From NCBI GenBank assembly GCA_005223075.1, contig NJBO01000008.1, positions 1 through 64,000 of the forward strand: a stretch of DNA of 64,000 bases, read 5' to 3'. Shown here in pieces: positions 27,852 to 36,194 of this stretch. The stretch comes from a candidate division TA06 bacterium B3_TA06. Lineage in GTDB: Bacteria > Hydrothermota > Tepidihabitantia > B3-TA06. The notes beneath the pieces were generated by a model. It searched no databases. It saw only the letters and a program-made list of their open reading frames with translations, and was not told where the DNA came from. Numbering within the stretch: the stretch's first letter is position 1; each line of letters begins with the position of its first letter. Both the position numbers and the translations under genes were made by a program.

Positions 27852-28100
27852 ATGAATGTAGGAACGCGATCCCGATGCAAGCATGTATATTTGCATGTGG
27901 ATAGAAGGTTCCATACACGAGGCCAAGGGAGGGGCCTTATACCGGTTTGGAGATGTTTCCTGAAGAAGACGAATCCGAAAGGCGTTTGCGGGGAGCTTAC
28001 GAAATTGGGTATTGAGACCAGTTGCCATCCAGAGGAATGTCCTTTGGCTACCAAGCACATGCCTTGGGATAAGTGCCCTTTCTACACCCCTTTGTTTTAG
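27852..28100 (+). CDS. Small Cys/His-rich protein of unknown function
   Basis: 82 residues, basic in its first half (RSRCKHVYLHVDRRFHTRG). The second half contains CGELTKLGIETSCHPEEC and DKCPFY: six Cys in all plus several His, suggesting a metal or Fe-S site. The ATG follows TAAGGAGGTAAAGC, a promoter lies upstream and a strong terminator 20 nt downstream, so this is a real single-gene unit despite its size. The opposite-strand frames here are shadows. Not recognised as a known family. Confidence 0.7.
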   Translation: MNVGTRSRCKHVYLHVDRRFHTRGQGRGLIPVWRCFLKKTNPKGVCGELTKLGIETSCHPEECPLATKHMPWDKCPFYTPLF

Positions 28101-28119
28101 GGAGTCGCTTGACCAGGGG

Positions 28120-28145
28120 AGGCACCTTTGGGTGCCTCTTTTTTT
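28120..28145 (+). terminator. Rho-independent terminator
   Basis: Stem AGGCACC/GGTGCCT with loop TTTG, then C and seven T. It ends the 82-residue gene transcript. Confidence 0.9.
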
Positions 28146-28202
28146 ATCGAGTTACCTTGGCACCGAAATAGTCCTTACCAGCCGATGATCTGTCTTCTTG
28201 CC

Positions 28203-28243
28203 TTGACAGGGGTGGCCTTTTGCCTATAATGAGCATATGCTCA
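28203..28243 (+). promoter_or_regulatory. Promoter with palindromic operator
   Basis: TTGACA (28203-28208), 16 nt, TATAAT (28225-28230). TGAGCATATGCTCA at 28230-28243 is a perfect 14-bp palindrome covering the expected transcription start, so a dimeric repressor could block initiation. DUF134, encoded next, is the obvious candidate (inference). Confidence 0.75.
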
Positions 28244-28258
28244 AAACTGAGGTGAAGA

Positions 28259-28627
28259 ATGCCCCGACCGCGTAAATACCGGATGATCCAAAGCGAGTTC
28301 GGGATCAGTTTCTTCGGCCCGAAGGGTATTCCCATGCACGAGCTGGAGATGACTGCTCTCAGTCACGAGGAGGTTGAGGCCTTGAGGCTTACCGATCTGG
28401 AAGGGCTTTATCAAGAAGAAGCGGCGCAGGAGATGGGGGTTTCACGCCCTACTTTCGGCAGGACTTTGATTTCTGCCCGCAGGAAGCTGGCGGATGCGCT
28501 GATCAATGGAAAAGGGCTTCAGGTGGCAGGCGGGAGTTACATGATCGCCGGGCATCCGGTTATTTGTCGTCACTGGCATAGGCGAGGAAGACACGGCTGG
28601 AGGGGTGGAAGAGGAGAGAGGAGTTAG
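28259..28627 (+). CDS. DUF134 family DNA-binding protein
   Basis: 122 residues. The N-terminus MPRPRKYRMI and the helix-turn-helix (LEGLYQEEAAQEMGVSRPTF, GRTLISARRKLADALI) are typical of DUF134, a sigma-factor region 4-like DNA-binding family. The C-terminus is rich in His, Arg and Gly (HWHRRGRHGWRGGRG), possibly metal-sensing. DUF134 commonly heads clusters of MinD-type ATPases and NifX-like proteins, as here. SD GAGGTGAAG. The stop is directly followed by the next ATG. Confidence 0.9.
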   Translation: MPRPRKYRMIQSEFGISFFGPKGIPMHELEMTALSHEEVEALRLTDLEGLYQEEAAQEMGVSRPTFGRTLISARRKLADALINGKGLQVAGGSYMIAGHPVICRHWHRRGRHGWRGGRGERS

Positions 28628-30436
28628 ATGATTATTGCGATCGCATCGGGTAAAGGCGGAACCGGCAAGACCCTGGTTGCAACCAATCTTGCTGCAGTCA
28701 TCCCCGGGGCCACGTATGCCGACTGCGACGCGGAAGAGCCTAACGGACATCTCTTCCTTGCACCGCGGATCGATAAAAAAGAAGACGTTTTCATCAAGAC
28801 TCCTCTGATAGATCAAGATCGCTGCACCGGTTGCGGAGAGTGCGCTCGTCAGTGTCAGTTCAACGCCCTTGCCGTGGTCAAAGGTAAGGTGCTTTTTTTC
28901 AGCGAGTTATGCCACGCGTGCGGGGTGTGTTCTGCGGTCTGTCCTGAAGGGGCAATTAAGGAGAGGCCTCACGTTCTTGGCAAGGTTCGCACCGGCACGT
29001 TCTCAGACAATAAAAGTTTCGTTGACGGTTCCCTTGCCATAGGTCAGCTTCGCAGTGCCGAGGTAATTAAGCAGGTTGTGGATACGGTCAAGGACTCCGA
29101 GTTCGTTATCCTTGATGCCCCGCCTGGAACGTCCTGTTCTGCGGTTGCCGCTGTGAGCAAGGCGGATGCGTGTCTTCTGGTAACCGAGCCCACGCCCTTT
29201 GGACTGCACGATCTCAGGCTTGCCCGCGACATGCTTACTCGCCTGCGCGTGCCTTGCGCCGTTCTCATCAATCGTGCAGATATCGGCGATGAGGAGGTCG
29301 AACGCTACTGTAAGGATCAGGGTATCCCTGTCCTTGCTTGTATCCCCTTTGACCGCCGGATTGCCGCTTTCTATGCCGAGGGCAAGTTAATTGTTGACGA
29401 GCAGGCGAAGTGGCGGGATATCTTTTCCAACCTGGCTCGCAAACTGAGTGATATTGAGAACTACTCGCTTCCGGATTTCGTTGAGTCGGAGGAGAAGGTT
29501 TTGGATCAGGCTTCTGTCTCCTCTGAATCTGCGGCAAGGGTATCTGCGCTTTCTTCATTTCCGGTTCTTTCAGGCAAGGGCGGGACCGGAAAGACCATGC
29601 TTACCGCTTGCCTTACCGCTGCGTGGCAAAATAAGGTGGCGGCTGACGCCGACGTAGATGCGGCAAATCTCGGTATTCTGTTGGAAGGCGAGATCACCGA
29701 AGAGATGCCCTTTTCCTCGGGTCTCCAGGCTGAAATCGATTCCCAGCTTTGCACCGGTTGCGGCACATGCGTCGACGCCTGTCATTTTTCCGCTATCGAG
29801 ATAAAGGAAGGTGAAGCTTACGTACAGGAACTTTTCTGTGAGGGCTGTGGTTTGTGTCAGATTGTCTGTCCTGCCGAGCCGAACGCGGTTACATTGCGGA
29901 GACCGCGCTCAGGTGGGATAACCATCAAGGAGACCCCTTACGGTGATGTGGTAAGTGCGGAGCTTTTCCCGGGTGCCGAAGCATCAGGCCGGCTGGTAAC
30001 CCAGGTTCGCAAGATCGCTGAGCGTATCTCGACCCGGAACGGCGCAGGGAATATCCTCATAGACGGTTCTCCAGGCATCGGATGCCCGGTCAATGCAGCC
30101 CTTACCGGCACGCACGGCGTTCTGCTGGTAGCCGAGCCGAGTATCTCCAGCCTGCACGACCTCAAACGGATACTCAAGCTGCTTGACTTCTTTTCACTGA
30201 AGCGCTGGGTGGTTATCAATAAATACGACTTGTCTCTAAAACTTACCGGGGAGATCGAGGGGTTCTGCACGGATCAAAACGTGCCTGTCCTGGGTCGTAT
30301 CCCGTTTGATCGAACCATTACCGAAAGCATTACCCGGGCTCAGATTCCGTCCATGGATTCCTGCTGCAACCAGGCTGGGCTCCTGCGAGAGATAACAGGA
30401 AGGGTGTTAGCCGAGTTTGAAAAGGAGAAAAGATGA
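28628..30436 (+). CDS. Fused double MinD/Mrp-type ATPase with ferredoxin insertions
   Basis: 602 residues made of two homologous halves. Each has a P-loop (SGKGGTGKT near residues 8 and 314), an inserted two-cluster 4Fe-4S ferredoxin (CTGCGECARQC with CGVCSAVC in the first; CTGCGTCVDAC with CEGCGLCQIVC in the second) and a MinD-like core (LDAPPGTSC; IDGSPGIGC). These are usually two adjacent genes of about 290 residues; here they are joined by a roughly 20-residue linker. Relatives act in Fe-S or metal cluster transfer and are linked to orange-protein (ORP) and NifX-like clusters. It overlaps the next gene by 4 nt. Confidence 0.9.
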   Translation: MIIAIASGKGGTGKTLVATNLAAVIPGATYADCDAEEPNGHLFLAPRIDKKEDVFIKTPLIDQDRCTGCGECARQCQFNALAVVKGKVLFFSELCHACGVCSAVCPEGAIKERPHVLGKVRTGTFSDNKSFVDGSLAIGQLRSAEVIKQVVDTVKDSEFVILDAPPGTSCSAVAAVSKADACLLVTEPTPFGLHDLRLARDMLTRLRVPCAVLINRADIGDEEVERYCKDQGIPVLACIPFDRRIAAFYAEGKLIVDEQAKWRDIFSNLARKLSDIENYSLPDFVESEEKVLDQASVSSESAARVSALSSFPVLSGKGGTGKTMLTACLTAAWQNKVAADADVDAANLGILLEGEITEEMPFSSGLQAEIDSQLCTGCGTCVDACHFSAIEIKEGEAYVQELFCEGCGLCQIVCPAEPNAVTLRRPRSGGITIKETPYGDVVSAELFPGAEASGRLVTQVRKIAERISTRNGAGNILIDGSPGIGCPVNAALTGTHGVLLVAEPSISSLHDLKRILKLLDFFSLKRWVVINKYDLSLKLTGEIEGFCTDQNVPVLGRIPFDRTITESITRAQIPSMDSCCNQAGLLREITGRVLAEFEKEKR

Positions 30437-30639
30437 ACAGACAAGGAATGGGACAAGGTATGGGTGGAGGCAGAGGTCAAGGTCAGGGGCGAGGAATGGG
30501 TAGAGGCGGAGGTAGGAGGGTAGGCCCGGGCGGGGAATGCGTTTGTCCGCAGTGCGGTGCAAAGATTCCTCACCAGAGAGGTACCCCTTGTTTTGAACAC
30601 ACCTGCCCCAAGTGCAAATCAAAGATGATAAGAGGATAA
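30433..30639 (+). CDS. Small Gly-rich zinc-ribbon protein
   Basis: 68 residues. The first half is almost all Gly, Arg, Met and Gln (GMGQGMGGGRGQGQGRG); the second is a zinc-ribbon-like segment with CVCPQCG, CFEHTC and PKCK. Such proteins are found beside MinD-ferredoxin ATPases and NifX-like proteins. The start follows AAAAGGAGAAAAG and overlaps the ATPase stop. Function unknown. Confidence 0.75.
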   Translation: MNRQGMGQGMGGGRGQGQGRGMGRGGGRRVGPGGECVCPQCGAKIPHQRGTPCFEHTCPKCKSKMIRG

Positions 30640-30673
30640 TGAAAACTTCAAAAAAACAAAGAAAGGAGACAAC

Positions 30674-31021
30674 ATGCCAGGCGGAGACAGAACAGGACCG
30701 CTGGGTCTAGGACCCATGACCGGCAGAGCAGTCGGTTTTTGCGCCGGGTATCCGGTTCCAGGGTACATGAACCCGTGGGGCGGACGCGGCTGGGGCCGAG
30801 GATTTGGTCGTGGCTGGGGTAGAGGTTTCGGCCGCGGCTGGGCGTATCCCGGCTACGGAGTTGCTCCAGTAACCCAACCTGCTCCGTATTATCCCCCACC
30901 AAGCCTTCCGGCGGCAGACGAGCTGAAGATGCTTCACGATCAACTCAAGTATGCTGAAGAGGATCTTAAGGCTATGCGTGAACGCATCGCAGAGCTTGAG
31001 AAGGAAAAACCGGTCAAATAA
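30674..31021 (+). CDS. DUF5320 family protein
   Basis: 115 residues. The start MPGGDRTGPLGLGPMTGRA is typical of DUF5320. A Trp/Gly/Arg repeat (GRGFGRGWGRGFGRGW) and a Pro/Tyr-rich linker follow, then a C-terminal coiled coil (ELKMLHDQLKYAEEDLKAMR). SD AAAGGAGACAAC. Typically next to MinD-ferredoxin ATPases and NifX-like proteins. Function unknown. Confidence 0.85.
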   Translation: MPGGDRTGPLGLGPMTGRAVGFCAGYPVPGYMNPWGGRGWGRGFGRGWGRGFGRGWAYPGYGVAPVTQPAPYYPPPSLPAADELKMLHDQLKYAEEDLKAMRERIAELEKEKPVK

Positions 31022-31026
31022 ACACA

Positions 31027-31064
31027 AAGGGGGAGGTTGATACCTCCCCCTTAGAGCTTATAAT
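31027..31064 (+). promoter_or_regulatory. Hairpin overlapping the promoter of the NifU-like gene
   Basis: AAGGGGGAGGT/ACCTCCCCCTT (31027-31037 and 31042-31052) is a perfect 11-bp stem with a TGAT loop, a likely end for the upstream transcript. The -35 (TTGATA, 31037-31042) falls in the loop; 16 nt later comes TATAAT (31059-31064), 6 nt before the next ATG. Confidence 0.7.
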
Positions 31065-31070
31065 CTAACC

Positions 31071-31493
31071 ATGACGGATGAGCAAACCGGCGCCGAGGTC
31101 TGGAAAAGACTTTTTGGAAAAGGCTCTGATACCTTTCTCGACCACGCCTGGGAGCCGCAAAACGTGGGCGAGGTGGAGAACGCGGACGTATCGGTAAGTT
31201 ATACCGGGCCCTGCGGCGATACCATTTGCGTTTCGCTTCGTGAGCAGAACGGCAGGATTCACGAGATTCGTTTCCTGACCGACGGGTGCGAGGCGACCCT
31301 GGCGTGTAGCAGTGCTATGACCGTTCTTGCCTGGGGCAAGAGTTTAGCGGAGGCAGTCGGAATTACCGCCTCCTCGATCAAGAGTTTCCTGGGCGGTCTT
31401 CCCAAGGAGCACGAGCACTGTGCAGCGCTTGCCGCTGCCGTACTTCATCAGGCGCTGGTCGAGTTGATTCGCAAGATGCGAAAAGAGGAATAA
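31071..31493 (+). CDS. NifU-like Fe-S cluster scaffold protein
   Basis: 140 residues. NifU/IscU N-terminal domain: HAWEPQNVGEVENADVSVS, GPCGDTICV (first Cys), FLTDGCEATLACSSAMTVLA (second Cys) and EHEHCAAL (third Cys), the three ligands of the scaffold. It probably assembles or delivers Fe-S clusters for the nearby ATPases. The ATG sits 6 nt after the -10, so the mRNA should be leaderless. Its stop overlaps the FmdB-like ATG (TAATG). Confidence 0.88.
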   Translation: MTDEQTGAEVWKRLFGKGSDTFLDHAWEPQNVGEVENADVSVSYTGPCGDTICVSLREQNGRIHEIRFLTDGCEATLACSSAMTVLAWGKSLAEAVGITASSIKSFLGGLPKEHEHCAALAAAVLHQALVELIRKMRKEE

Positions 31494-31717
31494 TGCCTAC
31501 CTATGTTTATAGATGTCCACAATGCGGGAAGGCCTTTGAGCGGTTCCATGCAATGAGCGAAGACCCCGAAGTGCTGTGCCCGAAGTGCGGAGTCAAAGCC
31601 AAACGGAAGATATCAGGCGGTGCAGGGTTTATTGTGAAGGGGAGTTTGAATGAAGGAGGTTGCTGCGGCAAGGATAATCCTTGCCAATCTCCAAAGCGCT
31701 GCTGTGAAAATCCATAA
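31493..31717 (+). CDS. FmdB-family zinc-ribbon protein
   Basis: 74 residues. MPTYVYRCPQCGKAFERF and CPKCGVKAKRKISGGAGF match the FmdB putative regulatory protein family. It ends with an extra Cys-rich tail (GGCCGKDNPCQSPKRCCENP), giving further metal ligands. Coupled to the NifU-like gene by a 1-nt overlap. Function unproven. Confidence 0.88.
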   Translation: MPTYVYRCPQCGKAFERFHAMSEDPEVLCPKCGVKAKRKISGGAGFIVKGSLNEGGCCGKDNPCQSPKRCCENP

Positions 31718-31735
31718 ATTAAGAAGGAGGAATTG

Positions 31736-32086
31736 ATGAAGATAGCGGTTTCTGCAAGTGGTAAGACGTTGGAAGATCAGGTTGATGTGCGGTTCGGTCG
31801 CGCGCCTTACTTTCTAATCATCAACGGAGATCAGGTTGAGGTAGTTGCCAATCCAAACCTTTCCGCAGGTGGAGGTGTTGGTGTGCAGACTTCTCAGATG
31901 CTTGCCGATCGGGGAGTAGAGGCGGTTATTGCCGGGAACTTCGGCCCGAAGGCTTACCAGGTTCTACAAGCCGCTGGAATCAAGGCCTATTCGGTAGAGG
32001 GCAAGAAGGTTAAAGAGGCGATTGAACTGCTAAAGGAAGACAAGCTTCAGCCGATACAGGCCGCGAACAAGGCCTCTCATTGGTGA
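31736..32086 (+). CDS. NifX/NifB-type dinitrogenase iron-molybdenum cofactor family protein
   Basis: 116 residues. The start KIAVSASGKTLEDQVDVRFG and the segment MLADRGVEAVIAGNFGPKAY are typical of this family, which includes orange protein and NifX; they bind metal clusters. No nif structural genes are in the window, so a role in nitrogen fixation is not implied. ATG chosen over the TTG one codon earlier; SD AAGGAGG. Followed by a paralogue 28 nt later. Confidence 0.88.
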   Translation: MKIAVSASGKTLEDQVDVRFGRAPYFLIINGDQVEVVANPNLSAGGGVGVQTSQMLADRGVEAVIAGNFGPKAYQVLQAAGIKAYSVEGKKVKEAIELLKEDKLQPIQAANKASHW

Positions 32087-32114
32087 GTTTGCTCTACAGT
32101 AAAGGAGAAGAGAT

Positions 32115-32480
32115 ATGAAGATAGCGGTTCCTACCGATGATGGTAAGACCATATCTCAACATTTTGGCAGGGCGCGCAGCTTTGCCATATTCGAGGTTGA
32201 GTCGGGAGAGATTACCTCTAAACAGTTGATCGAAAGCAATACCCCGCATTCTGGGTCTCATTCAGGTCAAGGACATGGTGCTGGTGGGTGGTTTATGCCG
32301 GCTTTGCAAGGATGCGAAGTTATCATTGCTACGAGCATGGGCAGACGTGCGATTTCTTACTTCGAAGAGGCAGGTATCAAACCGGTGTTTACCGATCTTA
32401 CTGACGCCGAGGAAGCGGTAAAGGCCTACTCGGCGGGTACACTCAAATCACTCGGTCGTCCTGATTGCAGACCTCGCTGA
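32115..32480 (+). CDS. NifX/NifB-type cofactor family protein, second copy
   Basis: 121 residues, paralogous to the preceding gene (KIAVPTDDGKTISQHFGRAR; FMPALQGCEVIIATSMGRRA). It has a His/Gly/Ser-rich loop near residue 60 (HSGSHSGQGHGAGGW) that could bind metal. SD AAAGGAGAAGAG. Last gene of the cluster. Confidence 0.88.
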   Translation: MKIAVPTDDGKTISQHFGRARSFAIFEVESGEITSKQLIESNTPHSGSHSGQGHGAGGWFMPALQGCEVIIATSMGRRAISYFEEAGIKPVFTDLTDAEEAVKAYSAGTLKSLGRPDCRPR

Positions 32481-32559
32481 TCTGTATTCTACGGCGTTTC
32501 TGTGTAATGCAGAGTTGACTCCGAAACCAGATTGAAAGGCCGGCGGCGATTTTTCGTGC

Positions 32560-32588
32560 TTGACTTTGTAAGGAAGACTCGGTAATAT
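32560..32588 (+). promoter_or_regulatory. Promoter of mtaD (leaderless)
   Basis: TTGACT (32560-32565), 17 nt, TAATAT (32583-32588), then exactly 6 nt to the ATG. Confidence 0.75.
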
Positions 32589-32594
32589 CTATAG

Positions 32595-33917
32595 ATGGTT
32601 GACGCGGATCGCTTTCTCCTGACCGCCCGATACGTGGTTTCGATGGACAAAACGGCTACTGTCTATTCCCCGGGTTACGTGTCTGTTGAGGAAGGCAAGA
32701 TAAAGTCCGTTGGTTCCTTGGAAGGTCTTCAAGGAACAGAAGAACGCATTGACTACGGCAATGCCGCCATAATCCCCGGTCTTATCAACTCCCACACCCA
32801 CGCGGCCATGACGCTTCTGCGAGGCGTGGCCGACGATCTTCCTCTGGATGATTGGTTAGAGGGCCACATCTGGCCGCTGGAGGCAAAGTTTCTCTCCCCT
32901 GAATTCATCCGTGCAGGAACCCGTCTCGCCGCAATCGAGATGCTTAAAGGAGGCACCACGCTGTTTGCCGATATGTATTTTTTTGAAGATGAAGTTGCGG
33001 CTGCTGCCAGGGACGTCGGTATCCGTGTGCTTATCGGTGAAGGGATACTTGCCTTCCCTACCGTGTCTGCAAAGAAGCCTGGCAAGGTCTTTGATCACAT
33101 CCGCAGACAGGTCGAGAAGTACCGCGATGACAAACTTGTTCGCGTTCACATTGCGGCTCATTCCACCTATGCCACCTCAGAAGATCAACTTGGTAAATGT
33201 GTAGAGTTGTCTGAGGAATTGAATCTACCCATCAAGATTCACTGCGCCGAATCCCGAAAAGAAGTTCAAGAATCGATAGAAAAGCATGGTAGATCCCAGG
33301 TCGCCTATCTCAATGATTTGGGTTTGCTGGATACTCAAATAAGACTTGTTCACATGGTGTGGCCCCAGGATGGAGACTGGGATCTGTTAAAGCGAGACAA
33401 CGTTTCTGTTGTTTCCTGTCCACAATCCAATCTCAAACTTGGTGCCGGTATTCCACCTATTGCTCGCTATCTCGACGAAGGAATCCGCATATCCCTCGGA
33501 ACAGACGGTGCCGCCTCGAACAACAATCTGGATATGTGGGAAGAGCTGAGGCTTGCCGCCTTCTTGGTGAAAGGCACCAGCCTTGATCCTACAAAACTCC
33601 CGGCCAGACAAGCCTTGCGAATGGTGACCATAGACGCGGCCCGCATCTGGGGGATGGACGAGGGGTTAGGGTCATTGGAACCTGGAAAGAAGGCTGACTT
33701 GATAGTCGTGGACCTCTCAAACCCCCACACCACACCTACCTACGATATCTACTCGACCCTGGTCTATGCCGCCGGAGCAGCGGACGTGCGGGATGTCTTT
33801 GTCGCCGGTCGTCGGGTAGTTAAGAAGGCCAAAATTACCACCCTTGATGAGGAGTCCGTTCTGGGCGAGGCACGCGATTGGGCAGAGCGAATCACGCAAG
33901 AGCGAAGGAATGTCTAG
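32595..33917 (+). CDS. mtaD: 5-methylthioadenosine/S-adenosylhomocysteine deaminase (amidohydrolase)
   Basis: 440 residues. Metal and substrate motifs of the MtaD/SsnA amidohydrolases are present: PGLINSHTHAAMTLLRGVAD (HxH), HIAAHSTYATS, IKIHCAES, LVHMVWP, SCPQSNLKLG and LGTDGAASNNNLDMWEELR. It deaminates methylthioadenosine, S-adenosylhomocysteine or related purines. No Shine-Dalgarno sequence precedes the ATG, which is where transcription should start. The stop is within the next gene's first codons. Confidence 0.9.
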   Translation: MVDADRFLLTARYVVSMDKTATVYSPGYVSVEEGKIKSVGSLEGLQGTEERIDYGNAAIIPGLINSHTHAAMTLLRGVADDLPLDDWLEGHIWPLEAKFLSPEFIRAGTRLAAIEMLKGGTTLFADMYFFEDEVAAAARDVGIRVLIGEGILAFPTVSAKKPGKVFDHIRRQVEKYRDDKLVRVHIAAHSTYATSEDQLGKCVELSEELNLPIKIHCAESRKEVQESIEKHGRSQVAYLNDLGLLDTQIRLVHMVWPQDGDWDLLKRDNVSVVSCPQSNLKLGAGIPPIARYLDEGIRISLGTDGAASNNNLDMWEELRLAAFLVKGTSLDPTKLPARQALRMVTIDAARIWGMDEGLGSLEPGKKADLIVVDLSNPHTTPTYDIYSTLVYAAGAADVRDVFVAGRRVVKKAKITTLDEESVLGEARDWAERITQERRNV

Positions 33918-34896
33918 CCCCAAGGTGCTTGTGACCGGAGCTTCAGGATTCCTGGGCTCACATATATGTGAGGCGGCACACGAAGAGGGTCACGAGATCC
34001 ACGCCCTTATCCGCGAGACAAGTTCACGCCAGTGGTTGAATCAGGATGAAATTCATATCCACGTTGCGGATCTTGGTGACCGTGAAGCGATGATCCTTCT
34101 CCTCAAGGATATGGACTACGTGATTCACAACGCAGGTGTGCTTGCTACGGTTGCACGCGATGCAGCCGAGTGTCAGAGGGTTAACGTTGATATCACACGG
34201 GTGCTTGCAGAGGAATCAATAAGGGCCGGAATCAAGAGGCTTGTCTACGTCTCCAGTCTTGCCGCAGGTGGACCGGGCAAAGGACCCCAGGCACGAACCG
34301 AAGAAGATCCTGATAACCCTGTCTCCGACTACGGACGCAGCAAGAAAGCTGCGGAAGGGATGCTTTACGAGCTTCGCGATAGGCTTTCGGTGGTCATCCT
34401 GCGTTACGGCATGATCTATGGTCCGCGCGGGCATAACACCCTTGGATTTTTTAAGGCGTTGCAGGGAAACCTTGTTCCACTGATGGGGTTAAAACCTCTA
34501 TACAGCTCTGTGATCTACGTCAGAGATGCGGCATGTGCGGCTGTCAGTGCCCTTTCTGCGAATGTTTCCTCCGGCTCAGTCTACCAGATCACAGACGGCA
34601 ATTCTTATACTATTGAGGAGCTCTGCGATTCTATTGAAGAGGCTTTGGGTAAGAAGAAGAGGGCAAAGCGGATCAAGATTCCTTTCTGGCTGATTATGCT
34701 CAATGCATGGTACAGGCACGACGTTCGTGGGCTTAGGGGGATCTCTCCTGATCAGGTGCGGAACTTCAAGGCGCGCTACTGGTATGCATCGCCTGAGAAG
34801 GCGGTTCGAGAGCTCGGCTGGAAGCCTGAGATGAATTTAAGCAAAGGCCTGGCCGAGACCGTCGAATGCTACCAGGAATACGGATGGTTACAGTAA
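33910..34896 (+). CDS. NAD-dependent epimerase/dehydratase (extended SDR), copy 1
   Basis: 328 residues from the ATG at 33910, after GAAGGA and overlapping mtaD. Rossmann motif VLVTGASGFLGSH, HNAGVL, and catalytic Tyr-Lys in DYGRSKKAAEG, then ILRYGMIYGPRG. It belongs to the dihydroflavonol-reductase/sterol-dehydrogenase-like branch of extended SDRs. First of four intact paralogues in 5.5 kb. Substrate unknown. Confidence 0.85.
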   Translation: MSSPKVLVTGASGFLGSHICEAAHEEGHEIHALIRETSSRQWLNQDEIHIHVADLGDREAMILLLKDMDYVIHNAGVLATVARDAAECQRVNVDITRVLAEESIRAGIKRLVYVSSLAAGGPGKGPQARTEEDPDNPVSDYGRSKKAAEGMLYELRDRLSVVILRYGMIYGPRGHNTLGFFKALQGNLVPLMGLKPLYSSVIYVRDAACAAVSALSANVSSGSVYQITDGNSYTIEELCDSIEEALGKKKRAKRIKIPFWLIMLNAWYRHDVRGLRGISPDQVRNFKARYWYASPEKAVRELGWKPEMNLSKGLAETVECYQEYGWLQ

Positions 34897-34971
34897 GGCA
34901 TTGAGAGGCTCTTGATTCTTCATCTGTAACCCAGAGGTGGCGTAGCTGTTAAGGCCTTTGAGGATAAGGGC

Positions 34972-34999
34972 TTGACAGTATCCGGGATCGGGTTATTCT
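34972..34999 (+). promoter_or_regulatory. Promoter of the VOC gene
   Basis: TTGACA (34972-34977), 16 nt, TATTCT (34994-34999), 31 nt before the GTG start. Confidence 0.7.
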
Positions 35000-35030
35000 T
35001 TAAAGCTGAGAGAAGGGGACAGGTAAATTT

Positions 35031-36128
35031 GTGACTCAGGTTCCGGGTAGAACTGGAAAAGGAGCCGATTTGATTAATGTACTTCAACACGTAGGGATTG
35101 CGGTGTCTGACCGTGATCGTTCATGGGCCTTCTACCGCAGGCTAGGCTTCGACGTTCCCATGACCTTGGACCAGAGCTATATCACGAGGCTTAAGCCTTT
35201 GACCGGCGGGGACTACGAGCGAAAGGTGGTTCTGGCCGGCAACCTTATGGGTGGAGCAACTATTGAGATATTTCAGTTTACTTCCACCGAGCCTGTTTCC
35301 TACTCCAAGGACTGGCAGTGGGGCGATCCGGGCATTACTGCTATGGCGTTAAAGGTTCCGGACCTCGCCAAGGCACTTGAGCTGTTAGAAGAAACACCTG
35401 ATATGCTCGTTGCCGGTCCCGCGCCCTGGTCTGCCAATCCGGCCTGGAAAGCAGCACTCCTCAAGGATCCTGACGGCTTACTCATCTACCTGGTCGAGAT
35501 TCCTGGTATGAACTACTCCCTGCGCCGCAGCACCGATTACGTGGGGGGAATTGTTTTTGCCAGCATCGCGGTGAGCGATATGGAGCGTTCCCTCGATTTC
35601 TACCGCCAGGTGCTCGACTATACCGATGTGGTTTACGACTGGAATGGTACTGACCCCATGCTTTCGGCGATCCCTGGAGGTGAACGTCCTCAGCGTCGGG
35701 TTATGCTTTCGGATCCCAGACCTTCCACCTCGTTCTTTAGCTTTTATCTTGATCGTGGGATGATCGAATTGGTCGAAGTCGAAGGCAGTAAGTCGCCGCA
35801 TATCTTTCACGGCCGCCGCTGGGGTGATATCGGTAAGACCGAGATATGCTTCGATGTTTATGATATCCGCTCAACTTTTGAGGAACTTGTGCGACGTGGG
35901 GCCGAGCCGGTTATTGAACCCAACCTCGAGGATCGCGATCTGGGACTTGGTGTCTCAGCACTCTTCGGTTACCTGGCCGACCCGGATGGAACCTTGATAG
36001 AGCTTTCCGAACCGACCAGATTGAGGCTTACCAGGAAGATCAGCCTGGATCTGCGCAAGCGTAAGCCTGGCAAAGCCTTCCCGGCCTGGCTTATGAAGCT
36101 TTCCCGCTTCAACCGCTACAAGGAGTAA
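35031..36128 (+). CDS. VOC (glyoxalase/bleomycin-resistance-like) protein with two modules
   Basis: 365 residues, GTG start. The first module begins VLQHVGIAVSDRDRSWAFYR and the second IVFASIAVSDMERSLDFYRQ; each ends in LKDPDGLLIYLVEIPG or LADPDGTLIELSEP. Metal-binding His/Glu positions are plausible in both. Could be a dioxygenase or isomerase; the substrate is not clear. It interrupts the epimerase array, so it may act in the same pathway. Confidence 0.82.
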   Translation: MTQVPGRTGKGADLINVLQHVGIAVSDRDRSWAFYRRLGFDVPMTLDQSYITRLKPLTGGDYERKVVLAGNLMGGATIEIFQFTSTEPVSYSKDWQWGDPGITAMALKVPDLAKALELLEETPDMLVAGPAPWSANPAWKAALLKDPDGLLIYLVEIPGMNYSLRRSTDYVGGIVFASIAVSDMERSLDFYRQVLDYTDVVYDWNGTDPMLSAIPGGERPQRRVMLSDPRPSTSFFSFYLDRGMIELVEVEGSKSPHIFHGRRWGDIGKTEICFDVYDIRSTFEELVRRGAEPVIEPNLEDRDLGLGVSALFGYLADPDGTLIELSEPTRLRLTRKISLDLRKRKPGKAFPAWLMKLSRFNRYKE

Positions 36129-36194
36129 GCGAACCTTAGGCATGTCTTGCAGTTTTGATCCCAGGTTAGATTTCGATTTCTTGGCAGGAAAGCC

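Noticed and set aside
28628-32480. Nitrogen-fixation operon
   Set aside because: NifX/NifU-like names reflect families only; no nifHDK or nifE/N genes are present, and such clusters occur in non-fixing anaerobes.
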